This document shows positions 15,504 to 21,215 of a DNA stretch of 21,215 nt, one piece after another. Origin of the DNA: an uncultured Lachnospiraceae bacterium (GTDB lineage Bacteria > Bacillota > Clostridia > Lachnospirales > Lachnospiraceae); NCBI GenBank assembly GCA_905233835.1, contig CAJOGB010000006.1, positions 1 through 21,215 of the forward strand. The letters run 5' to 3'. Numbering within the stretch: position 1 is the first letter of the stretch; each line of letters starts with the position of its first letter. The position numbers and the translations under genes are program-made. The notes below the pieces were generated by a model. It was not told the DNA's origin, did no database searches, and saw only the letters and a list, made by a program, of their open reading frames with translations.

Positions 15504-17129
15504 TTAATACATCCCACCCATACCAGGAGCTCCTGCAGGCATTGCCGGTTCCGGCTCTTTAATGTCTGCTACTACGGACTCTGTTGTAAGAAGTGTGGAT
15601 GCTACGGAGCAAGCATTCTGTAAAGCGGAACGTGTAACCTTTACAGGATCCAAGATTCCGGATTTAACCATATCTACATACTCTTCTTTGTATGCATCAA
15701 ATCCCATACCAACTTTTTCTTCACGAACTTTGTTGATAATAACGCTTCCTTCCAAACCTGCATTTGCTGCGATGTAGAATAACGGAGCTTCCAAAGCTTT
15801 TAAGATAACATTGGCACCGGTCTTCTCATCACCTTCCAAAGTATCAGCAAGTTTTGCAACTTCCTTGGATGCATGGATGTATGCGGAACCACCGCCTGAG
15901 ATAATACCTTCTTCCACAGCTGCGCGAGTTGCGTTTAAAGCATCTTCCATACGAAGTTTAGCTTCTTTCATCTCGGTCTCGGTAGCTGCACCTACACGAA
16001 TAACTGCTACACCGCCGGCAAGTTTTGCCAAACGTTCCTGTAATTTTTCTTTATCAAATTCAGAAGTGGTTTCTTCAATCTGTCCGCGAATCTGAGCAAC
16101 ACGAGCATCAATATCGGCCTTGGAGCCTTCACCATCAACGATAACGGTATTCTCCTTCTGAACTTTAACGCTCTTTGCACGTCCAAGCTGATCTAAGGTA
16201 GTATCCTTAAGTTCCAAACCAACCTCTTCGGAAATTACCTGACCGCCTGTAAGAATAGCGATATCCTGAAGCATTTCTTTTCTTCTGTCACCGTATCCCG
16301 GAGCCTTAACAGCTACAACGTTAAAGGTACCACGTAATTTGTTAAGAATTAAAGTGGTAAGTGCTTCACCTTCCACATCCTCAGCAATAATTAAAAGCTT
16401 AGATCCGGACTGAACAATCTGCTCCAATACCGGAAGAAGTTCCTGAATATTTGAAATCTTCTTATCTGTAATTAAGATGTACGGATCATCCAAAACAGCT
16501 TCCATCTTGTCCATATCGGTTGCCATATATGCGGAAATGTATCCACGATCGAACTGCATACCTTCTACAAGGTCAAGCTCGGTCTGCATGGTCTTAGACT
16601 CTTCAATGGTGATAACGCCGTCGTTTGAAACCTTTTCCATGGCGTCAGCAACCATTTCACCAACTTCTTCATTTCCTGCAGAAATAGAAGCAACCTTAGC
16701 AATCTGATCCTTAGAATTAACTTTTTCAGACATAGAAACAAGTGCTTCAACAGCTTTATCTGTAGCCTTCTTCATACCTTTACGAAGGACAATTGGATTT
16801 GCACCTGCTGCAAGGTTCTTCATGCCTTCTTTGATCATTGCCTGAGCCAAAACAGTAGCTGTGGTTGTACCATCACCTGCAACATCATTTGTTTTGGTTG
16901 CTACTTCTTTTACAAGCTGAGCTCCCATGTTTTCAAAAGCATCTTCAAGCTCAATTTCTTTTGCAATGGTAACACCATCGTTTGTAATCAAAGGTGCACC
17001 GTAGGATTTATCCAAAACAACATTTCTACCTTTTGGACCAATGGTAACACGAACGGTATTTGCCAACTTATCTACACCGGATTCCAAAGCAGCTCTTGCT
17101 TCAGCACCGTATTTAATCTCTTTTGCCAT
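15504..17129 (-). CDS. groEL: Chaperonin GroEL (60 kDa chaperonin)
   Basis: A complete 541-residue GroEL subunit, forming the double-ring folding chamber capped by GroES. The nucleotide-binding marks are TIGPKGRNVVLDKS (about 29-42) and GDGTTTATVLA (from 85), with the aspartate of GDGTTT as the ATPase residue. The apical domain segments and the hinge GGGSAYIHA-like region follow, and the protein ends in the usual glycine-methionine tail GAPGMGGMY. The ATG at 17129 has AGAGGT (17138-17143) eight bases upstream and lies 30 bases after groES. The last codon, TAT, and the TAA stop run into a sequence that matches in reverse the head of the palindromic units behind the gene. Regulation is through the CIRCE site before groES. 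Confidence 0.98.
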   Translation of the reverse strand: MAKEIKYGAEARAALESGVDKLANTVRVTIGPKGRNVVLDKSYGAPLITNDGVTIAKEIELEDAFENMGAQLVKEVATKTNDVAGDGTTTATVLAQAMIKEGMKNLAAGANPIVLRKGMKKATDKAVEALVSMSEKVNSKDQIAKVASISAGNEEVGEMVADAMEKVSNDGVITIEESKTMQTELDLVEGMQFDRGYISAYMATDMDKMEAVLDDPYILITDKKISNIQELLPVLEQIVQSGSKLLIIAEDVEGEALTTLILNKLRGTFNVVAVKAPGYGDRRKEMLQDIAILTGGQVISEEVGLELKDTTLDQLGRAKSVKVQKENTVIVDGEGSKADIDARVAQIRGQIEETTSEFDKEKLQERLAKLAGGVAVIRVGAATETEMKEAKLRMEDALNATRAAVEEGIISGGGSAYIHASKEVAKLADTLEGDEKTGANVILKALEAPLFYIAANAGLEGSVIINKVREEKVGMGFDAYKEEYVDMVKSGILDPVKVTRSALQNACSVASTLLTTESVVADIKEPEPAMPAGAPGMGGMY

Positions 17130-17159
17130 AATTATTTACCTCTTTTCTATAGTGAAAAA

Positions 17160-17444
17160 TTATTCTACAACAGCTAAAATGTCGCTCTGACGAACAATAA
17201 TGTAATCTTCTCCGTCCAGCTTTACGTCTGTACCGGCATATTTAGAATAAATAACCTTCTGTCCGGCCTTTACCTGCATAGCACATTCTTTACCGTCAAC
17301 CATTCCGCCCGGTCCAACAGCAATAACTTCTGCTTCCTGTGGTTTTTCCTGTGCGGATGATGCTAAAATAATTCCTGATTTTGTAGTTTCTTCAGCTTCT
17401 AACTGTTTTAAAACAACGCGATCAAATAAAGGTACTAACTTCAT
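17160..17444 (-). CDS. groES: Co-chaperonin GroES (10 kDa chaperonin)
   Basis: A complete 94-residue GroES. It starts KLVPLFDRVVLKQLEAEETT, has the mobile loop TTKSGIILASSAQEKPQ (about 20-36) that docks to GroEL, the roof segment VGPGGMVDGK, and ends YIIVRQSDILAVVE. The heptamer caps the GroEL cavity. The ATG at 17444 has AAGGAGGG (17453-17460) eight bases upstream. A CIRCE operator lies between the promoter and this ribosome site, so expression is expected to rise on heat shock when HrcA loses DNA binding; hrcA is not in the window. Confidence 0.98.
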   Translation of the reverse strand: MKLVPLFDRVVLKQLEAEETTKSGIILASSAQEKPQEAEVIAVGPGGMVDGKECAMQVKAGQKVIYSKYAGTDVKLDGEDYIIVRQSDILAVVE

Positions 17445-17473
17445 TTAAGTATCCCTCCTTAAATTTATAATTA

Positions 17474-17500
17474 TTAGCACTCGTCATCGTCTAGTGCTAA
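17474..17500. promoter_or_regulatory. CIRCE operator (HrcA binding site) of groESL
   Basis: TTAGCACTC (17474-17482), nine bases, then TAGTGCTAA (17492-17500). The consensus is TTAGCACTC-N9-GAGTGCTAA, so there is one mismatch (G to T) at the inner edge of the right arm as written. It sits just downstream of the -10 box, in the classic position. Confidence 0.95.
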
Positions 17501-17511
17501 TCACAGTGATT

Positions 17512-17539
17512 ATTATAACACTTAAAGTGCAAAATGCAA
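17512..17539 (-). promoter_or_regulatory. SigA-type promoter of groES-groEL
   Basis: On the minus strand TTGCAT (17539-17534) lies 16 bases before a perfect TATAAT (17517-17512). Transcription should start near 17505, just before CIRCE. The -35 box is only nine bases from the stop codon of the upstream hydrolase gene, and no terminator separates them. Confidence 0.85.
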
Positions 17540-17548
17540 GGGTATTTT

Positions 17549-18718
17549 TTAAGTCTCCGCCCCCTTCGGTGCCTCCAAAAATCCACTGACAAACCCTTTG
17601 ATATTCGAGGTCAACTGCTGCTTATAACGATCCGTTGCAGACACTCGAATACTAGTGGCCAATTTCTTAAATACTTCCATAAACAGTTTTCTGTCTTCAT
17701 CGGTAGCATCTTTTATTAACTTAAAGCCCTCGGATATGGATTTAAATCCGTTGTTCACAAAATCATCCGTTGTATTTGCACCTGAAGCCATCAATGCATC
17801 AAAGAGCAAATCCACGAACTTCTTTCGTTTTTCGTCTTCCAAATCGGATAGCCACAGGCGAAGAGAATCCTCCATAATCACAGAGTTTTTTCCTTGATTG
17901 TCTGCAAATTCGAAAGAATCTTTCTTAACCTGCCAAGAAAATCCGTCATGCTGCATCAAACCGGAGTTTACGCTTTTTACAAACCTGTGGTGATATTCGT
18001 TTCCCAAAAGCACCCCCACCAAAGAATCCTCCGGCAAAGTGGAAACCACCTTCGGCAGTATCTTTTGATATCCGGGAGCGTCCAACACTTCCTTTCGAAA
18101 TCCCGGTCCGTCATTGGAATATACGGAAATGATTTTATTCTGAATGGATTTTTGACAAAAAGCCGACGCAAATACCGCAAAGTTTCCGCCTTTGGAATGT
18201 CCCCCTACGCGAATGGGACGTTTCTCGTTTTTAAAATGGTGATTTAAATATAAAACCGCACTCTTTTGACCCGGGGTTTCATAAGAAAAACTCATATTAA
18301 AATCTTCTTTCCAACCGATTAAAGAATTGTCCGTACCGCGAAAAGCCACATAAACCGTATCGTCCGGCAAAATACAGGTCATAACGGAAAACTGTACCTG
18401 GTCTTCGTTTGAAATCTCATTAACATATCCGCATAATTTAATGTCATCAAAGCGAGCCGAGCCCTCCATACGATTCATCAAAAAGGGCGCCACTTTTACG
18501 GACATAACGGAAGCCATAATCTCATCTTCCGTATGCTTTTTAAAAAACTTCTTTCGCGCCTGGGCAATGGTCACAAATTGGTCAAAATCCTCCGGAACAA
18601 CTCCTCCGAAATCCGTATACACAAGTTCGGATAAAATCAAATTATCAACTTCGTTAAAAGGGGCAACATCAAAAGGCACATCCCCTCGCCAATCAATATA
18701 ATCACTGATATTTGCCAT
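17549..18718 (-). CDS. DUF2974 (Mbeg1-like) family protein, predicted alpha/beta hydrolase
   Basis: A 389-residue protein of the Mbeg1-like family, common in Firmicutes and without an established function. The N-terminus (MANISDYIDWRGDVPFDVAP, then FNEVDNLILSELVYTDF) is typical. A lipase class 3-like pattern is seen: YVAFRGTDNSLIGWKEDFNM (123-142), then GGHSKGGNFAVFASAF (172-187) with the nucleophile-elbow serine at 175, later SNDGPGF (201-207) and DSLVGVLLGNEYHHRFV (231-247), which offer candidate aspartate and histidine residues. QHDGFSW (256-262) is another family mark. There is no signal peptide or membrane segment, so it is probably cytosolic. The ATG at 18718 is chosen for its GGAGGAG (18724-18730). 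It lies directly behind a strong terminator and before groES. The hydrolase fold is fairly sure; its substrate is unknown. Confidence 0.85.
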   Translation of the reverse strand: MANISDYIDWRGDVPFDVAPFNEVDNLILSELVYTDFGGVVPEDFDQFVTIAQARKKFFKKHTEDEIMASVMSVKVAPFLMNRMEGSARFDDIKLCGYVNEISNEDQVQFSVMTCILPDDTVYVAFRGTDNSLIGWKEDFNMSFSYETPGQKSAVLYLNHHFKNEKRPIRVGGHSKGGNFAVFASAFCQKSIQNKIISVYSNDGPGFRKEVLDAPGYQKILPKVVSTLPEDSLVGVLLGNEYHHRFVKSVNSGLMQHDGFSWQVKKDSFEFADNQGKNSVIMEDSLRLWLSDLEDEKRKKFVDLLFDALMASGANTTDDFVNNGFKSISEGFKLIKDATDEDRKLFMEVFKKLATSIRVSATDRYKQQLTSNIKGFVSGFLEAPKGAET

Positions 18719-18733
18719 TTCTTCTCCTCCGAT

Positions 18734-18762
18734 AAAAAAGGGAAGTGAAATTCTCACTTCCC
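18734..18762 (-). terminator. Rho-independent terminator after the DUF308 gene
   Basis: GGGAAGTGA (18740-18748) pairs perfectly with TCACTTCCC (18754-18762) over nine bases with a five-base loop, followed on the minus strand by six T (18739-18734). Only three bases separate it from the ribosome site of the DUF2974 gene, so it may also control that gene. Confidence 0.88.
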
Positions 18763-18768
18763 AAATTC

Positions 18769-19599
18769 TTACATTACTTCTTCATCTTCAAAGATGGATT
18801 CGTTTGTTTCCTTCGTTTTTCGTTTGGATTTTAAAGAGAGAATCTTTTGCTTTAACGTATTGGTATCCACTTCAGGCTCTTCATCCTCGATACCTTCATC
18901 TTCAAAGAAATCATTTGATTCCTTTTCGGATATATAACTTGAAACAACCTCTCCGGTTTTTTGTGCCGGAACAAAATCCGTAAAATCATCTTCCAATTCA
19001 CGAAGTTTATGTTTTACTTCCGATTGTTCGAATCGACGAATTCGAAGGGCTACAATAAATAAAGCAATCAGACCCAAGACGCCTGAGCCAAACAAGGATC
19101 CGAAAAGTACCCATCCTTGAGTTGCAAACAAACCGCCCACATCAAGAAGAATACATACAGAAAGACCAATCTGTGCCGCGCAAATCAGAAGCATCAGCCA
19201 CCAGAAGTAACTCTTCAATGCAATCATATCCACGAAATACTGCACCATAATGATGCCCTGTACCAGAACAAGCGCACCCAAAAGAAGATAAATCTGCTTT
19301 GTAAGTGCAGGTTCTTTCACAATGGAAATGCATCCTAAAATCAAAAGTAAAAGTCCTGCGGAAAAATCATAATTGGCAACATTTCGATACTCTTCTTTTA
19401 AAAAATATCTGCATACTTCCCATGCACCGCCCACGAGAAAGAATCCGCTGATGACATAGGTGAAATTCTTTAATTTCATATCAGGATAAGCATACATGAT
19501 GATTCCGATTACTATAAACAAAACGGATAACATCACCACAGCCATCATTCCCGTAAAATTGGAATTTAACTTTGCTGTTTTGCTTTCATTTTTATTCAT
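18769..19599 (-). CDS. DUF308/HdeD-like membrane protein with charged C-terminal tail
   Basis: A 276-residue protein with six predicted transmembrane helices, at about 17-37, 45-66, 79-94, 101-123, 131-152 and 164-187. The repeated pattern of paired helices with glycine-rich turns (VIGIIMYAYPD, ISGFFLVGGAWEV, LLILGCISIVKEP, LLLGALVLVQGIIMV) fits the DUF308/HdeD family, named after an E. coli acid-resistance membrane protein whose mechanism is unclear. The last 85 residues are cytosolic, highly charged and acidic (FFEDEGIEDEEPEVD), then lysine-rich, and end ESIFEDEEVM; this tail is not part of the family core. The ATG at 19599 has AAGGGGG (19606-19612) six bases upstream and lies 20 bases behind the topoisomerase gene, so the two are probably co-transcribed. 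The function is unknown. Confidence 0.78.
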   Translation of the reverse strand: MNKNESKTAKLNSNFTGMMAVVMLSVLFIVIGIIMYAYPDMKLKNFTYVISGFFLVGGAWEVCRYFLKEEYRNVANYDFSAGLLLLILGCISIVKEPALTKQIYLLLGALVLVQGIIMVQYFVDMIALKSYFWWLMLLICAAQIGLSVCILLDVGGLFATQGWVLFGSLFGSGVLGLIALFIVALRIRRFEQSEVKHKLRELEDDFTDFVPAQKTGEVVSSYISEKESNDFFEDEGIEDEEPEVDTNTLKQKILSLKSKRKTKETNESIFEDEEVM

Positions 19600-19619
19600 G
19601 ATATTCCCCCTTTATTTAT

Positions 19620-21215
19620 CTAGCGTTTTACACCCTTTGTATCACGATTTCCGATATGAAGATTCTTAAGTAAGACCTTTTTGCCTTTTACTTCCACGCT
19701 TACATCTTCACCGCTGTGAACCAAATAGATTCCAACCATTTCATCCTTCTTATCCATCTTCATTCCGCGAACACCAACGGCAGGTTTCTTCTTTTCCGGA
19801 ATGGAAGAAACATCAATTCGTAAGAAGAAATTATTCTTTGTCTGCATAACAAGTGTATCATCCGTCTCAACCAATCCGACGCACAATACCTTATCTCCAT
19901 CAGCTAACTTCGTAGCCTGAGACTGTTTTCTGGTAACATCAAACTCTTCGCCGGCTACCAATTTAATCATACCACTTTGGGTACCAAATACCAATTTCTT
20001 TCCGAGAAGATTCGGCATGGCATCCATAAACAAAATGTGATCTTTTGAAGCATCAAATTTGGATACATTATCCACAGGAAGTCCTTTGTCTCTGAACTTT
20101 CCAAAAGGCAAATCCAAGACTTTTATCATGTACTGCTGACCCTGTTCGGTAAATGCAAAAATCTTATCCACGTTTTTACAAAAGATAATCTTTTTACATT
20201 CAGCTTCCGCCGTCTCTTTATTTCTTTCGTAGGTAGGCATATCCACAACTCTGGCGTAAGCAAAACGATCAACCAAAACCACCACATCAATTTCTTCGAT
20301 GGGCTTTTCTTCCACTACAGCTTCCGCCACATTATCGATAACGGTCTTACGTTCCTTGGCATAATCCTTCTTAAACTGCTTTAAGTCTTTAATAATAACC
20401 TTCGCCATTACCGCTTTCTTTTCCAAAATCTCGGTATAATCGGAAATCCGCTGCATGGTCTCTTCGTATTGCTTACGAAGGGCTTCGATTTCAAGACCGA
20501 TTAATTTGTAAAGTCGCATTTCCAAAATCGCCTTTGCCTGACGTTCCGTAAAACGAAGCATGGCTGCATCCTTTTTGGACTGTTCGGATTTAAACTTAAT
20601 ATGTTCCGTATTTCCGTTAATCAAGCAATCTCTGGCATCTGCAATCGATTTTGAACCGCGTAAGATTTCAATAATCAAATCAATAACATCGCAGGCTTTA
20701 ATCAAGCCTTCCTGAACTTCCTTCTTTTCACGCTCTTTAGCAAGAAGGGTCGTATACTTTCTGCGACAAAGTTCATACTGGAAGTCCACATGATGACGGA
20801 TGATTGGTACAAGTCCCATGGTCTCCGGCTTTCCGTCACATACCGCCAACATATTTACACCGAAGGTATCTTCCAAACGTGTTTTTTTATACAAGAGATT
20901 TAAGAAATAATCTACATCTGCACCCTTCTTTAATTCGATAACAATACGGATTCCTTCCTTGGAAGACTGGTTGGAAATATCCACGATATCATTGGTAAGC
21001 TTTGATTCTGCCAAAGCAAAAACATCATTTAAAAACTTACCGATGTTGGCACCAATCATAGTATACGGAATCTCGGTAATCACTACCTGAACTCTTCCGC
21101 CTTTTAAATTTTCAACTTCCACTTTACCGCGAAGTTTAATCTTACCGGTACCTGTGGAATAAATCGCATGTAGTTCGTCTTTATTAGTAACGATTCCTCC
21201 CGTAGGAAAATCCGG
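19620..21215 (-). CDS. parC: DNA topoisomerase (ATP-hydrolysing) subunit A, ParC-like, C-terminal 531 residues (cut by window edge)
   Basis: The open frame runs to the right edge, so the N-terminal winged helix with the active-site tyrosine is outside. Visible parts are PDFPTGGIVTNKDELHAIYS and STGTGKIKLRGK (tower domain, a type IIA hallmark), VVITEIPYTM, the coiled-coil arm with RQAKAILEMRLYKLIGLEIE, and a C-terminal beta-pinwheel-like region of about 240 residues. No canonical GyrA box (QRRGGKG) is seen; the nearest match is VGVRGMKM. With about 200 residues missing, the full length would be near 730-740, shorter than usual GyrA. Topoisomerase IV subunit A, which decatenates chromosomes, is therefore more likely than gyrase, but this is inference. 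The stop codon is 20 bases before the next start. Confidence 0.85.
   Translation of the reverse strand, partial: PDFPTGGIVTNKDELHAIYSTGTGKIKLRGKVEVENLKGGRVQVVITEIPYTMIGANIGKFLNDVFALAESKLTNDIVDISNQSSKEGIRIVIELKKGADVDYFLNLLYKKTRLEDTFGVNMLAVCDGKPETMGLVPIIRHHVDFQYELCRRKYTTLLAKEREKKEVQEGLIKACDVIDLIIEILRGSKSIADARDCLINGNTEHIKFKSEQSKKDAAMLRFTERQAKAILEMRLYKLIGLEIEALRKQYEETMQRISDYTEILEKKAVMAKVIIKDLKQFKKDYAKERKTVIDNVAEAVVEEKPIEEIDVVVLVDRFAYARVVDMPTYERNKETAEAECKKIIFCKNVDKIFAFTEQGQQYMIKVLDLPFGKFRDKGLPVDNVSKFDASKDHILFMDAMPNLLGKKLVFGTQSGMIKLVAGEEFDVTRKQSQATKLADGDKVLCVGLVETDDTLVMQTKNNFFLRIDVSSIPEKKKPAVGVRGMKMDKKDEMVGIYLVHSGEDVSVEVKGKKVLLKNLHIGNRDTKGVKR

Noticed and set aside
15811..16095. Long open frames antisense to groEL, and similar ones across other genes
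   Set aside because: They lie opposite well-conserved coding sequence, have no ribosome site and show no recognisable protein family. They are codon-bias shadows.

Overview
The window looks like the chromosome of a low-to-moderate GC Gram-positive Clostridia, most likely a Lachnospiraceae member. The signs are strong AGGAGG-type ribosome sites, frequent TTG starts, a CIRCE-controlled groESL operon, a Cys4 type ribosomal protein L28 divergent from asp23-fakA, and a SEDS/penicillin-binding protein pair beside a U32 peptidase gene. No rRNA, tRNA, CRISPR array, insertion sequence or prophage gene was seen. All genes but one (rpmB) read on the minus strand, so the order of transcription runs from the right edge to the left.

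Right part (about 17549-21215): the 3' part of a type IIA topoisomerase A subunit (ParC-like) is followed by a six-helix DUF308/HdeD-like membrane protein, a strong terminator, and a DUF2974 (Mbeg1-like) alpha/beta hydrolase. The CIRCE-regulated groES-groEL operon follows. A 351-base gap (15153-15503) holds the groEL terminator, a cluster of related palindromic units with covarying stems, and the promoter of the next operon.

Middle part (about 5191-15152): proB (short form, no PUA domain), 5-formyl-THF cyclo-ligase, miaB, ruvA and ruvB form one tight run with overlaps or gaps of a few bases. zapA has its own likely promoter overlapping the end of ruvB and a strong terminator behind it. A U32 peptidase-family gene (RNA-hydroxylase-like), a FtsW/RodA-family SEDS protein and a class B penicillin-binding protein follow in a tightly coupled run. 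A bidirectional terminator separates this run from rpmB.

Left part (1-5150): rpmB (plus strand) and the asp23-fakA-recG run (minus strand) diverge from a shared 225-base region with a good promoter on each strand. Each predicted transcript starts at a small hairpin. recG is broken near position 1430 by what looks like a deletion of about 22 bases, leaving a helicase split into two frames. The last gene, cut by the window edge, is the N-terminal part of a YifB/ComM-like protein.

Most content is ordinary housekeeping: DNA repair and recombination, cell wall and division, protein folding, and tRNA or rRNA modification. The points that merit attention are the recG lesion, the palindromic units after groEL, and two strong terminators placed only a few bases before the ribosome site of the next gene.
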